Origin: Chloroflexota bacterium
GTDB taxonomy: Bacteria > Chloroflexota > Anaerolineae > UBA2200 > JACIWT01
DNA length: 64,000 nucleotides
Assembly (NCBI GenBank): GCA_014360825.1
Contig: JACIWT010000010.1
Location: 57,623-121,622, forward strand
Reading direction: 5' to 3'
Positions 25,067 to 34,701 of the stretch are shown here, in pieces. The translations under genes and the position numbers were made by a program. Below the pieces are notes generated by a model. That model did no database searches. It was not told the origin of the DNA and saw nothing but the letters and a program-made list of their open reading frames with translations. The first letter of the stretch is position 1; each line of letters opens with the position of its first letter.

Positions 25067-25501
25067 ATGTTCTTAGGCGAATTCGCTCGCACCATAGATA
25101 AGAAAGGCCGCCTGGCACTGCCTGCCAAATTCCGTGACGAACTGGCCGCAGGCGTGGTGGTAACACGGGGCGTTGACCGCTGCCTCTTCGTTTTCACCCG
25201 GGAGAAATTCAATGAACTCGCGGAGCGCATTTCTGCTCTGCCCACTATCACCAATCCTACCGCCCGCACGTTCTCGCGTCTCCTGTTCTCTGGCGCTGCC
25301 GACTGTGTTCCCGATGAACAGGGACGCATTATTTTACCACAATATCTACGCGAATACGCCGGACTCGTGGATGGCGAGGTGGTAGTCGTTGGGTTACACA
25401 CCCGCCTCGAAATATGGAATCCCGAAGCGTGGGAAGGTACACGTAGCACCCTGGAGGAAGATGCCAGTTTCGCTGCCCAATTTGCTGAACTAGGTATATG
25501 A
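25067..25501 (+). CDS. mraZ: Transcriptional regulator MraZ
   Basis: A 144-residue regulator that forms ring oligomers and represses the dcw cluster. Two AbrB-like swapped-hairpin repeats are visible: [20 protein letters not shown] (residues 6-25) and the equivalent [17 protein letters not shown]. It is the first gene of the division and cell-wall operon and overlaps rsmH by 4 bp (ATGA). A promoter and four 10-bp-spaced repeats precede it, consistent with autoregulation. Confidence 0.96.
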   Translation: MFLGEFARTIDKKGRLALPAKFRDELAAGVVVTRGVDRCLFVFTREKFNELAERISALPTITNPTARTFSRLLFSGAADCVPDEQGRIILPQYLREYAGLVDGEVVVVGLHTRLEIWNPEAWEGTRSTLEEDASFAAQFAELGI

Positions 25502-26418
25502 GCGAACACGAGCCTGTGCTGCTCGAGGAGGTGTTGGCTGCGCTTGCCCCCCGATCGGGAGGACGCTACATTGACGGCACAATAGGAAGTGGGGGGCATG
25601 CGCGCGCGGTGTTGGATCATTCTGCTCCCGATGGGCGACTTCTGGGCATAGATCTGGATCCCATTGCGGTGGCCCAGGCGCGCCGCGCCCTGGCCGAATA
25701 CGGCGACAGGCTCGTTTTGCTACAAGGCAATTTCGCTGCCATAGGCGAGATTGCCCAACAATATAACTTCGCGCCGGTTGACGGCATCTTGTTCGACCTG
25801 GGACTCTCATCATTGCAATTGGAAGCCCCGGAGCGAGGTTTTTCTTTTCAGGTGGATGGGCCGCTGGACATGCGCTTTGATCCACAGCACGGCCCTTCTG
25901 CCTGCGATTTGGTGAACGGCTTGCCAGAATCCGAACTGGCCGACATCATCTACCGGTACGGCGAGGAGCGGCGAGCGAGACGCATCGCGCGGGCCATCGT
26001 CGAGGCGCGTCCTCTGAGGACTACCGGGGAACTGGCCCATCTGGTGGCCCGGATAGTGAAACGAAGCGGGGGAATCCATCCCGCGACGCGGACGTTTCAG
26101 GCCTTGCGCATCGCCGTCAACCGGGAACTGGAGAACTTGGAGCGCGCGTTACCCGCTGCCGTGGATTTGCTGGCTGAGGGAGGCATCCTGGCTGTGATTT
26201 CGTTTCATTCATTGGAGGATCGTATCGTCAAACGATTCTTTATGGAGCAAGCGAAAGGGTGTGTGTGTCCGCCCCAGTTGCCCGTTTGCGCTTGTGGACG
26301 GGAGCCCCGGCTGCGCATCCTAACGCGTAAGCCAATTCGGCCCAGTGCGGCGGAAGTGGAGCGTAACCCGCGTAGCCGGAGCGCTCGTCTGAGAGTAGCG
26401 CGACGTGAAACCACGTAG
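25498..26418 (+). CDS. rsmH: 16S rRNA (cytosine-1402 N4)-methyltransferase RsmH
   Basis: A 306-residue SAM-dependent enzyme methylating N4 of C1402 in 16S rRNA. Motifs are [10 protein letters not shown] at the N-terminus, the SAM loop [30 protein letters not shown], and near the C-terminus [15 protein letters not shown]. It holds the usual second place in the cluster, overlapping mraZ by 4 bp, and is 15 bp before the FtsL-like gene. Confidence 0.97.
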   Translation: MSEHEPVLLEEVLAALAPRSGGRYIDGTIGSGGHARAVLDHSAPDGRLLGIDLDPIAVAQARRALAEYGDRLVLLQGNFAAIGEIAQQYNFAPVDGILFDLGLSSLQLEAPERGFSFQVDGPLDMRFDPQHGPSACDLVNGLPESELADIIYRYGEERRARRIARAIVEARPLRTTGELAHLVARIVKRSGGIHPATRTFQALRIAVNRELENLERALPAAVDLLAEGGILAVISFHSLEDRIVKRFFMEQAKGCVCPPQLPVCACGREPRLRILTRKPIRPSAAEVERNPRSRSARLRVARRETT

Positions 26419-26432
26419 CGGAGGAGAGCCAC

Positions 26433-26906
26433 ATGGAATATAGCCCTACGGCGCGAAGGAATAGCATAACCCGTCTGGCCAGTGACTGGTTTACCGCTCT
26501 GCCCCGACTATCCCAGATCGGTGTGGCTTTGGTCCTCTTCGGCTTGGCGATCTTCCTGTATCTTGCCCAAGCCAGTGTCGTGGCAAACCTAAGTCTCCAA
26601 ATCGTGCAATATGAGGCGAGAATACAAGAACTCAAGAACCGCAATGAGGTGCTGCGGGTTACCATTGCCCAAGAGGAGCGCCTGCCGGTGATCATGGAAC
26701 GGGCTGCCGCTCTGGGCCTGGGCCCACAGGATGAGGTGTTATATGGTGTAGTAGAAGTTTCGCCCACTTTCACTTCTGTGAATGGCGAACTTGCGATACC
26801 TGCAGGGGGTGCACCTAATTCGACCTTGGCACAAGGGACTGCAAACTCGTGGTGGAACACGATCGTAGATCAGTTTGCAGCCTGGATGAGCCGCCCTGGT
26901 GGGTGA
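26433..26906 (+). CDS. ftsL: FtsL/DivIC-like division protein
   Basis: A 157-residue bitopic membrane protein. A short basic cytoplasmic tail precedes one helix (about residues 29-50), followed by a coiled coil (IVQYEARIQELKNRNEVLRV) and a low-complexity tail. This layout and its place between rsmH and ftsI identify the FtsL slot, although FtsL sequences diverge strongly. The partner would be FtsQ and DivIC/FtsB at the septum. RBS GGAGGAG lies just upstream. It is cotranslated with ftsI at its 3' end. Confidence 0.75.
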   Translation: MEYSPTARRNSITRLASDWFTALPRLSQIGVALVLFGLAIFLYLAQASVVANLSLQIVQYEARIQELKNRNEVLRVTIAQEERLPVIMERAAALGLGPQDEVLYGVVEVSPTFTSVNGELAIPAGGAPNSTLAQGTANSWWNTIVDQFAAWMSRPGG

Positions 26907-26914
26907 TCGTAGGG

Positions 26915-28624
26915 ATGGATGAGCCGCGAGAGCGTGAAGGCAATACTCGTCTGTACCTGTTGGCTAGCGTCGTGCTGGCGGCCTTTTTGGTTGTGGTGGG
27001 TCGGTTCGTGTATCTGCAATTCTGGCAGCCGCTGGTTTCACATGCAGGAACCAGTGACAATGTGACAGAGTCTACAGAGGAGAAAGTCGAATATCCTCCC
27101 CGTCGAGGCCGCATTTACGATCGCGATGGTAACCTGCTTGCGGTGCAGATCATTACCTACGAGATTGGGGTGAACCCAGCGAAAGTGGAGAACCCAGAGG
27201 CGCTGGCTGAGAAATTGGCTCCTCTCCTGCGGGAGTCGCGCGTTGTGCTGATGGAGAAGCTGCTCCGAAAAAGCGAACCCTGGGTCCGTCTGGCGAAAGA
27301 GGTAGAGCCCTCCGTTGCCGAGACGATTATGGAGTGGGGCAATCCTGCCCTGACCATCGACGGCCATCCCACTCGCGTGTATCCGCAGGGGAATTTTGCT
27401 GGTCACGTCCTGGGTTTCGTCAATGAGGAACAACGGGCCTTTCATGGGGTAGAGGAATACTATCAAACGCTCCTCAGTGGACAGCCGGGCTACCGTTCGC
27501 TGGGTCGCGATTCACTGGGGAACCAGCGATGCTGGATTGTGCCCGCCCAAGATGGGGCAGATCTCATTCTCACTCTTGATCGAGAAGTGCAATATCTGGC
27601 AGAGAAGGCGATTTCCGATGCCGTTACCCGCTATCAAGCGGAACGGGGCCTAGTGATTGTCCTGGACCCACGCACGGGCGAGATACTTGCGCTGGCAGTG
27701 AGCCCCTCGTATGATCCGAACAAGTACTACCTGGCCGACCAGACACTCTACGCCAACCCTGCCGTTAGCGATCACTACGAACCTGGCTCGGTTTTCAAAA
27801 TCATCACCATGGCCGCCGGGTTGGATGCGGGTCTGGTTCGGCCGGAGACGACTTATCTCGACAACGGTAGCATTGTAGTGGGCGGCCGCACGATCCGGAA
27901 CTCGGACCGCGCGGCTCATGGGCAGGTCAACATGGTTGGGGTGCTGGCCCATTCGCTAAATGTGGGTGCCGCGTATATCAGTACCAACTTGGGCGCAACG
28001 AGGTTCTACGATTACGTGCACCGCTTCGGGTTCGGCCAACTGACGGGCGTGGATTTGGCGAACGAGGTACCAGGCAGCGTCCGTGTCCCGGGCGATCAAG
28101 GGTGGTGGGAATCGGATTTGGGAATGAACGCGTTTGGGCAAGGCCTGGCAGTTACACCCCTGCAGATGATCACTGCGGTAGCAGCAGTGGCCAATAACGG
28201 CGTGCTAATGAAGCCGCACATTGTGAAGGCCATCATCCGAGACGGCGTCGTCGAATCCGTTGCTCCGCAGGCAGTCCGTCAGGTGATTTCCGCGCAAACT
28301 GCCAACGAACTGACGGAAATGCTGGTAGAATCCACTGCCATTGCTGCCCCAGGGGCCCTGGTGCCGGGTTATAGCATTGCTGGCAAAACAGGCACGGCGG
28401 AGATACCGATTCCGGGGGGCTACGACCCGGTTCAGACCATCGCTTCTTTCGTGGCTTATGCGCCCGCCGACGATCCACGCTTTGTGGCTCTGGTGGTGTT
28501 GTACAAACCGCAGGTGGACCGTTGGGGGGTCCTGTCGGCGGTGCCATTGTTCCACGATCTGGCAGAGGACCTTTTCCGCCTGATGGGCATCCCGCCCGAT
28601 GACGTGCGACACGCACTTCACTAG
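26915..28624 (+). CDS. ftsI: Penicillin-binding protein 2/3, FtsI family transpeptidase
   Basis: A 569-residue class B penicillin-binding protein for septal peptidoglycan crosslinking. One N-terminal helix (about residues 13-34) anchors it. The pedestal starts PPRRGRIYDRDG. Active-site motifs are SVFK (Ser292), SLN (347-349) and KTG (491-493). No PASTA domain is present. I chose ATG 26915; GTG at 26903 is an alternative, and the longer frame back to 26849 lies inside ftsL. In most clusters murE follows; here murF follows directly, 14 bp later. Confidence 0.94.
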   Translation: MDEPREREGNTRLYLLASVVLAAFLVVVGRFVYLQFWQPLVSHAGTSDNVTESTEEKVEYPPRRGRIYDRDGNLLAVQIITYEIGVNPAKVENPEALAEKLAPLLRESRVVLMEKLLRKSEPWVRLAKEVEPSVAETIMEWGNPALTIDGHPTRVYPQGNFAGHVLGFVNEEQRAFHGVEEYYQTLLSGQPGYRSLGRDSLGNQRCWIVPAQDGADLILTLDREVQYLAEKAISDAVTRYQAERGLVIVLDPRTGEILALAVSPSYDPNKYYLADQTLYANPAVSDHYEPGSVFKIITMAAGLDAGLVRPETTYLDNGSIVVGGRTIRNSDRAAHGQVNMVGVLAHSLNVGAAYISTNLGATRFYDYVHRFGFGQLTGVDLANEVPGSVRVPGDQGWWESDLGMNAFGQGLAVTPLQMITAVAAVANNGVLMKPHIVKAIIRDGVVESVAPQAVRQVISAQTANELTEMLVESTAIAAPGALVPGYSIAGKTGTAEIPIPGGYDPVQTIASFVAYAPADDPRFVALVVLYKPQVDRWGVLSAVPLFHDLAEDLFRLMGIPPDDVRHALH

Positions 28625-28638
28625 GGTGAGATGGGCTG

Positions 28639-30057
28639 ATGTTGCCATTGGCTGAAGTGTGGGCCGGGATCACGTCCCAAAAGGTCCCTTGGGAGGCATC
28701 GTGGGGTTTCAGTGGCGCTGTGGTGGATTCCCGGCTTGTGGTAGCGGGCAGCCTGTTCTTCGCCCTGCCGGGCGAGCGTCACGACGGGCATGAGTTCGTC
28801 CGCGATGCTCTCGAGCGAGGAGCACACGGGGCGGTGGTAGCGCGGTTGGACCCGGGCTGGAATTATCCCGCGCTCAGGTGGAACGAACCCGCACCGGCGA
28901 TACCGCCAGGGCCACCGGTCTGTTTCGTGGTGCCCGATGTGTTGTGGGCTCTACAAAGGTTGGGAAAGCACTGGCGAGCGCGTTTCCCTGCCTGTCGAGT
29001 CATTGGCATCACAGGCAGCGTGGGCAAGACGACGACCAAGGAACTGATTGCCGCTGTGCTTCGCCAGCGCTATCTTACAGTGAAGAGTGAGGGCAACTAC
29101 AATAATGAAATTGGTCTGCCTTTAACATGCTTGCAACTGGGGATGGAAACGGAACGCGCGGTTCTGGAAATGGGGATGTATGCTTTGGGTGAAATCACGC
29201 TCCTGGCCGATATTGGTCGGCCCCAGGTGGGTGTGGTTACCAATGTTGGTCCCACGCACCTGGAACGCCTGGGTTCTATCGAGCGTATTGCCCGGGCCAA
29301 GGAGGAATTGGTGCAATCTCTGCCCTCGGATGGCGTCGCGGTGTTGAACGGCGATGACCCCCGAGTCCGTGCTATGGGCGCTCGTGCACCGACATCGCGG
29401 ACGTTTTACTACGGCTTGCGACCCGAGAATACTCTCTGGGCCAGCGATATCGGGAGTTATGGGCTGGAGGGCATTGCCCTACGCTTTCATTACCAGGGCG
29501 ACGAGGTGTTCGCGAAACTGCCTCTCTTGGGGCGACACAGCGTTTACGGCGCTCTCGCCGCGGCCGCAGTCGGACTCATCGAGGATATGACCTGGGAAGA
29601 AATCATCCATGGCCTAAGTGACAGGAGCGCCCGCATCCGATTGCTTGTCACACCTGGTGTGAATGGGAGCATCATCCTGGATGACACTTACAATGCCAGC
29701 CCTGAATCTACTATGGCTGCTCTGAATCTATTGGCTGAAATGCCGGGGCGTAAGGTCGCGGTCTTGGGTGATATGCTGGAATTAGGCGATTTTGAAGTGG
29801 AGGGGCATCGCTTGGTTGGCCGACGCGCTGCCGAAGTGGCAGAGATACTCGTGACCGTTGGTCAGCGGGGGCGGCTGATTGGTGAGGAAGCCCTGACCTA
29901 TGGCATGCCGGCACATCGCGTCCATATCCTGGCCGACAACCAGTCTGCGGCGGCCCTGCTGGCAGATATCCTGCAAGCAGATGATTTCGTGCTGGTGAAG
30001 GGCTCTCGAGGCATGGCGATGGAACAGATTATCGCCGCGATCGCGCGAGGGGACTGA
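28639..30057 (+). CDS. murF: UDP-MurNAc-tripeptide--D-Ala-D-Ala ligase MurF
   Basis: MurF adds D-Ala-D-Ala to the UDP-MurNAc-tripeptide with ATP, finishing the pentapeptide. It has 472 residues. The N-terminal substrate domain has DSRLVVAGSLFFALPGERHDG. The central ATPase has GITGSVGKTTTKE (residues 123-135), and the C-terminal domain has ILDDTYNASPES and GDMLELGDFEVEGH. Its stop overlaps the mraY start (TGATG). No murE is beside it, so the tripeptide enzyme must be encoded elsewhere. Confidence 0.95.
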   Translation: MLPLAEVWAGITSQKVPWEASWGFSGAVVDSRLVVAGSLFFALPGERHDGHEFVRDALERGAHGAVVARLDPGWNYPALRWNEPAPAIPPGPPVCFVVPDVLWALQRLGKHWRARFPACRVIGITGSVGKTTTKELIAAVLRQRYLTVKSEGNYNNEIGLPLTCLQLGMETERAVLEMGMYALGEITLLADIGRPQVGVVTNVGPTHLERLGSIERIARAKEELVQSLPSDGVAVLNGDDPRVRAMGARAPTSRTFYYGLRPENTLWASDIGSYGLEGIALRFHYQGDEVFAKLPLLGRHSVYGALAAAAVGLIEDMTWEEIIHGLSDRSARIRLLVTPGVNGSIILDDTYNASPESTMAALNLLAEMPGRKVAVLGDMLELGDFEVEGHRLVGRRAAEVAEILVTVGQRGRLIGEEALTYGMPAHRVHILADNQSAAALLADILQADDFVLVKGSRGMAMEQIIAAIARGD

Positions 30058-31016
30058 TGGCGGAAGCCTTGTTGTGGGGAACTATATCCTCCCTGATCAC
30101 CGTGGCGCTTGGGGGACCATGTGTGCGGTTACTGAAACGGTATCAGATCGGCAAGCGCATCCGTATCGAAGGACCTCAATCGCATCAGGTGAAGATGGGT
30201 ACTCCCACTATGGGAGGATTATTGATGGTGGTGCCTGTGCTGGTCATCACCCTTTTGTCCAACGTTATCGGGCGTTATTCCATCCTGTTGCCGCTGGGGA
30301 TCATGGTGGCATACGCTGTGCTTGGCGCAGTAGATGATTGGATCGGCGTGAAGGGACCTACGGGAATGGGTTTGTTGGCGCGCATTAAATTCCCGCTGCA
30401 AATCGCCATCGGGGCAATCGCGGCCATCGGACTCCAATACTTCTTGGAGATCGGCCTCACCGCGGTTCCCACGTTCCCGCGCCCCTTCGATCTGGGCATC
30501 TGGTACATCCCAGCAGCCGTCTTCGTGATCGTGAGCACAGCCAATGCCGTCAACCTGACCGATGGCTTGGACGGGCTGGCGGGAGGCGTAGCGGCTATCG
30601 CGTTCATTGCTTATGGGATCATCGCTTACTTGCAAGGGCAGGCGTATCTGGTAACCTTTTGTTTCACCATCGTGGGCGCGATACTGGCTTTCCTGTGGTA
30701 CAACGCCTACCCTGCGCAACTGTTCATGGGCGACATCGGCTCAGAGGCTCTCGGGGCGGCATTGGCCACCGTGGCGTTGATGACGGGACAATGGTTGCTT
30801 TTGCCCATCGTGGGGTTGGTGTTCGTGGCCGAAGCGGGGTCGGTCCTCATCCAGGTGGCCTATTTCAAACTCACGAAGGGGAAGCGCATTTTCCGCATGA
30901 CTCCGTTGCATCACCATTTCGAACTTCTGGGGTGGTCCGAGGTGCAGGTGACGCAGCGGTTTTGGCTCGTCAGCCTTTGGGCGGCTATGTTGGGCATCGC
31001 CTTGGCGCTGACGTGA
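30057..31016 (+). CDS. mraY: Phospho-N-acetylmuramoyl-pentapeptide transferase MraY
   Basis: A 319-residue polytopic membrane enzyme that links UDP-MurNAc-pentapeptide to undecaprenyl phosphate, giving lipid I. Conserved stretches are KMGTPTMGGLLM, DDWIGVKGPTGM, NLTDGLDGLAGG (catalytic Asp region), GDIGSEALGAAL and TPLHHHFELLGWSE near the C-terminus. It starts one base into the murF stop, indicating coupling. Confidence 0.97.
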   Translation: MAEALLWGTISSLITVALGGPCVRLLKRYQIGKRIRIEGPQSHQVKMGTPTMGGLLMVVPVLVITLLSNVIGRYSILLPLGIMVAYAVLGAVDDWIGVKGPTGMGLLARIKFPLQIAIGAIAAIGLQYFLEIGLTAVPTFPRPFDLGIWYIPAAVFVIVSTANAVNLTDGLDGLAGGVAAIAFIAYGIIAYLQGQAYLVTFCFTIVGAILAFLWYNAYPAQLFMGDIGSEALGAALATVALMTGQWLLLPIVGLVFVAEAGSVLIQVAYFKLTKGKRIFRMTPLHHHFELLGWSEVQVTQRFWLVSLWAAMLGIALALT

Positions 31017-31027
31017 GGCACGTTAAC

Positions 31028-32443
31028 ATGACTGGGGTGACGCCATTCCAATTGGCAGGCCGACGGGTGACTGTGCTTGGTCTGGCCCGAGAGGGGACAG
31101 CGCTGGCGCGTTACCTGGCGGAGCAAGGGGCAGAGGTCACGGTCAGCGACCTGAAGGATAAGCATCAGTTGGCCGTCAATCTGGCCCAACTATCCGACCT
31201 GCCCATTCGCTATGTCCTGGGTGGCCATCCCCCAGGAATTCTCGACACTGATATCTTATTCGTCAGTCCGGGTATCCCCTTGGAAACGCCGATTGTGGTG
31301 GAGGCAGTGCGCCGGGGAGTGGCGTTGTGTAGCGAGTCGCGGCTCACCACACGGCTCATACCCGCCCCTGTGTTGGGCATTACCGGATCGAGTGGCAAAA
31401 CCACCACCACAGCCCTGGTGGGTGAGATGCTGGTGGCCAGCGGGATCACCGCCTTTGTGGGGGGCAATATCGGGCGACCGCTCTTGTCTCGGCTACCGGA
31501 GATGACGCCGGCATGCCGCGCGGTGATGGAACTATCCAGTTTCCAACTGGAACTCTTTGGCGATTCGCTAATTGTGGGCGGGCTTTCAGCGACGCTCGTG
31601 CCGCCGGGTGGCTGGAGCCCACACGTGGCGGCGGTGCTCAATCTGACGCCCAATCACCTGGATCGCCACCCTTCGATGGAGGATTACGTTGCAGCCAAAG
31701 CCAATATCCTGCTCTACCAAGGGGAGGGTGACTATGCGGTCTTGAACGCCGACGATCCTTGGACGCCACGGCTGGCGAAAATGTGCCGTGGGAGAGTGCT
31801 CACTTTCAGTAGCAGCCACGAGGTAGAAGAGGGCGCGTTTCTCCGGGGTAAGGAGTTGGTGCTTCGGGTCGGCGGTCGTGAGGGTGTGTTTTGTCAGGAG
31901 GGTGAAATCCGACTGCGCGGTGCGCACAATCGGGACAACATCCTGGCAGCCAGCGTGGTCGCCGCGCTGGGTGGCGCTACCGTGGAGGCCATAGGACAAA
32001 CTGCCCGAACCTTCGGCGGGGTGCCTCACCGCTTGGAATTGGTGCGCGAATGGCGCGGCGTGCGCTATTATAACGATTCGATCGCCACATCACCGGAGCG
32101 TGCGATGGCTGCCCTGCGCTCATTCGATGAGCCCATCGTGCTCCTGGCCGGGGGGCGAGATAAGCACCTTCCCTGGGAAGAGTGGGCTGCACTGGTGCGG
32201 GAGAAAGTGGCATGTCTGATCTTGTTCGGTGAAGCGGCAAATCTTATCAAAAATGCCCTCGGGCAGAGAGGGCCAACTTTGCATCAAGTGGCGACAATGG
32301 AAGAGGCGGTGGTGTTGGCCAGTCGCCTGGCCAGGCCAGGCCAAGTGGTCTTGTTATCTCCCGGCGGCACCAGTTTCGACGCTTATCGGGATTACGAGGA
32401 GCGAGGGGACGTTTTCCGGTCGCTCGTGAGTTCTTTGTCGTGA
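31028..32443 (+). CDS. murD: UDP-N-acetylmuramoylalanine--D-glutamate ligase MurD
   Basis: A 471-residue cytoplasmic ligase adding D-Glu to UDP-MurNAc-L-Ala. The N-terminal Rossmann domain starts RRVTVLGLAREGTALARYLA. The ATPase loop is GITGSSGKTTTTALVGE, and NLTPNHLDRHPSMEDYV marks the central domain. The C-terminal domain has YYNDSIATSPERAMAAL and LLAGGRDKHLPWEEW. The frame stays open far upstream into mraY, but the ATG at 31028 matches family length and the first conserved strand. Confidence 0.96.
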   Translation: MTGVTPFQLAGRRVTVLGLAREGTALARYLAEQGAEVTVSDLKDKHQLAVNLAQLSDLPIRYVLGGHPPGILDTDILFVSPGIPLETPIVVEAVRRGVALCSESRLTTRLIPAPVLGITGSSGKTTTTALVGEMLVASGITAFVGGNIGRPLLSRLPEMTPACRAVMELSSFQLELFGDSLIVGGLSATLVPPGGWSPHVAAVLNLTPNHLDRHPSMEDYVAAKANILLYQGEGDYAVLNADDPWTPRLAKMCRGRVLTFSSSHEVEEGAFLRGKELVLRVGGREGVFCQEGEIRLRGAHNRDNILAASVVAALGGATVEAIGQTARTFGGVPHRLELVREWRGVRYYNDSIATSPERAMAALRSFDEPIVLLAGGRDKHLPWEEWAALVREKVACLILFGEAANLIKNALGQRGPTLHQVATMEEAVVLASRLARPGQVVLLSPGGTSFDAYRDYEERGDVFRSLVSSLS

Positions 32444-32462
32444 TTTTGGATTGCGAGGCACG

Positions 32463-33653
32463 ATGGTAGAGGGAAGACATCTACCGCAGAAAGGTACAAC
32501 TGACTATGTCCTGCTGCTGATTGTGGCGATACTGCTCTTCATCGGCCTGATGATGATTTTCAGCGCGACCTTTACTTTGGGGGCTCGCCCTACGTATTTC
32601 TTAGAGCGCCAGGCGCTCTGGATTTTTCTAGGGCTAATCGCTCTGGTAATCACGGCGCGATTGGATTATCAAATCTGGCGGCAGTGGGCGGTGCCCATCC
32701 TGGCTGTTACCTTACTGGTCCTATTGGGGCTCTTGTTCTTGGGGCGTGGCTCCGAGGGCGCTCGGCGCTGGATCACCGGCAAGTCTGGTCAACCCAGCGA
32801 GTTTTGCAAATTGACGGTCATCATGTATGTGGCAGCGTGGCTGGCATCGAAAGGTACCAAGATTCGCCAGGTAACTTATGGGTTGGTGCCGTTCGCCATT
32901 CTCGTGGGCTTTGTGGCTGCACTGATCATATTACAGCCTGCTCGCTCCACAGCGGTGCTGATCGCTTTTGTGGCTGGAATCATGTTCTTCGTCGCCGGGG
33001 CTGACACCGTCCAAGTGATGGCCAGTCTGGTCATCGGCTTGGCCACTACGTATCTGGTAGTGAGGGGTTCCGATTACGCGACATCGCGCGTCGAGACATT
33101 CTTGAACCCAATGAGCGACCCACTGGGAGAGGGCTACCAGATCCGTGGCGTCTTGACCGCTCTCGCTTCCGGTGGGCTTACCGGCCGGGGTTTGGGAGAA
33201 AGCGTGCAGAAGCTATTCCCGCCTCAGGTCTATCATAGCGATGCCATCATCGCGATTATTGGGGAAGAATTGGGTCTTATCGGCTGTTTGGTGGTGATCG
33301 GGCTGTTCTTGTGCTTTGCTTACCGTGGTTTGTACATTGCTCTGAAGGCAAAGGACACCTTTGCGACACTTTTGGCTGTGGGCATCACGTCTTGGATCAC
33401 CTGCCAGGCGTTCATCCACCTGGCTGCCAATACGGCGACATTGCCCTATACGGGCGTGACTCTGCCTTTCGTAAGTTATGGGGGTTCCTCCGTTGTCTCA
33501 TGTCTGGCCGGCGTCGGCGTCCTTCTATCTGTGGGGCGGGGAACACCATTGAGGAAAAGCAACAGTGCGTCTTTTAATTACCGGAGGCGGAACCGGGGGC
33601 CACGTTTATCCGGCACTGTCCGTCGTCAAGGCTCTCGGCATCGGACCCAATAA
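32463..33653 (+). CDS. ftsW: FtsW-type peptidoglycan glycosyltransferase (SEDS)
   Basis: A SEDS-family membrane protein of about 396 residues, polymerising septal glycan strands with FtsI. Roughly ten helices are visible. Family landmarks are SATFTLGARPTYFLERQALW, RGSEGARRWITGKSGQPSEF, DPLGEGYQIRGVLTALASGG, AIIGEELGLIG and ATLPYTGVTLPFVSYGGSS near the C-terminus. The basic tail overlaps murG by 89 bp. Start ATG 32463 has GAGG four bases upstream; TTG at 32451 is an alternative. Confidence 0.95.
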   Translation: MVEGRHLPQKGTTDYVLLLIVAILLFIGLMMIFSATFTLGARPTYFLERQALWIFLGLIALVITARLDYQIWRQWAVPILAVTLLVLLGLLFLGRGSEGARRWITGKSGQPSEFCKLTVIMYVAAWLASKGTKIRQVTYGLVPFAILVGFVAALIILQPARSTAVLIAFVAGIMFFVAGADTVQVMASLVIGLATTYLVVRGSDYATSRVETFLNPMSDPLGEGYQIRGVLTALASGGLTGRGLGESVQKLFPPQVYHSDAIIAIIGEELGLIGCLVVIGLFLCFAYRGLYIALKAKDTFATLLAVGITSWITCQAFIHLAANTATLPYTGVTLPFVSYGGSSVVSCLAGVGVLLSVGRGTPLRKSNSASFNYRRRNRGPRLSGTVRRQGSRHRTQ

Positions 33654-34701
33654 AGGTCAGATCAGCGGGGTTCTATACGTGGGCACGTCAGCAGGCATGG
33701 AGCGCGCTATCGTCACCCGAGAGGGGTTGCCTTTCGCTGCTGTCTCCGCGGGAGGACTACGCGGCTTTGCCCCCTGGCGCATATTGGGCAACGGTCTGAA
33801 ACTGGCGAAGGGCACATTTCAGTCCTGGCGCATTATCCGCTCCTTTCGACCCGATGCAGTGCTAGCCACCGGGGGTTATGTCTCGGCACCGACGGTCTTT
33901 GCGGCTTGGCTTTCCAGAGTGCCAGTGCTGATATACCTGCCCGATGTGGAACCAGGGTTAGCGGTCAAGGCGCTGTCGCGGTTTGCAGAGCGGGTTGCCG
34001 TTTCTCTTGAACCTTCGCTGGCCTATTTTCCGCCGGGCAAAGCAGTTGTCACTGGCTACCCGGTGCGGCCAGAATTGTACCAGCGGGAAAGGACGGTGGC
34101 CCGAGATCGATTGGGGTTAAGTGATGGGGATCGGGTGGTACTTGTCTTCGGTGGTAGCCGAGGGGCGGGCAGTATCAACCGGGCTGTGGGCGCCTGCTTG
34201 GAGCGGTTGCTCGAACAATGCACTGTGATCCATATTGCTGGTCGCAACGATATCGAGTGGCTCCGCGAGCGACGGGACGGGCTGCCCCCGATGCTGCGCG
34301 AACGCTATCGAGTCTACGAGTATCTCTATGAAGAGATGGTGGATGCGCTGGCAGCAGCAGATTTGGCGGTGGCACGGGCGGGTGCAGCGACGATGGGCGA
34401 ATTCGCCGCCGTGGGTCTGCCCAGCGTGCTCGTGCCCTATCCGCACGCGGGACGGCATCAGGAAGCCAATGCGGACGCCTTGGTGGCAGCGGGCGCGGCG
34501 GTGAAAGTGCGCGACGAGGACCTGCCGTCTGGCGCGCTGGAGATCGAGGTGCTGCGACTTATACGAGATGAGGAACGGTTGCGACGCATGAGTGAGAAGG
34601 CGCGGAAATTGGCCCAGCCAAACGCGGCCAGGAATATTGGCTCTCACTTGCTCGCACTGGCAGGCGAAAATGCCTGCGGGGGTGGGGTATGGTCTTCATA
34701 G
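33565..34701 (+). CDS. murG: UDP-GlcNAc--lipid I GlcNAc transferase MurG
   Basis: A 378-residue GT28 enzyme turning lipid I into lipid II at the inner face of the membrane. The N-terminal loop is LITGGGTGGHVYPALS. SAGGLRGFAPW and ATGGYVSAPTVFAAW follow, and the donor site holds VFGGSRGAGSINRAV and ARAGAATMGEFAAVGLPS. The start is GTG at 33565, inside the ftsW tail. The codon directly precedes the first beta strand, so this long overlap seems real. The CvpA-like gene starts 13 bp before its stop. Confidence 0.95.
   Translation: MRLLITGGGTGGHVYPALSVVKALGIGPNKGQISGVLYVGTSAGMERAIVTREGLPFAAVSAGGLRGFAPWRILGNGLKLAKGTFQSWRIIRSFRPDAVLATGGYVSAPTVFAAWLSRVPVLIYLPDVEPGLAVKALSRFAERVAVSLEPSLAYFPPGKAVVTGYPVRPELYQRERTVARDRLGLSDGDRVVLVFGGSRGAGSINRAVGACLERLLEQCTVIHIAGRNDIEWLRERRDGLPPMLRERYRVYEYLYEEMVDALAAADLAVARAGAATMGEFAAVGLPSVLVPYPHAGRHQEANADALVAAGAAVKVRDEDLPSGALEIEVLRLIRDEERLRRMSEKARKLAQPNAARNIGSHLLALAGENACGGGVWSS

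Noticed and set aside
30659..31027. Upstream extension of the murD frame
   Set aside because: It overlaps well-conserved mraY codons; MurD homology begins at 31028.
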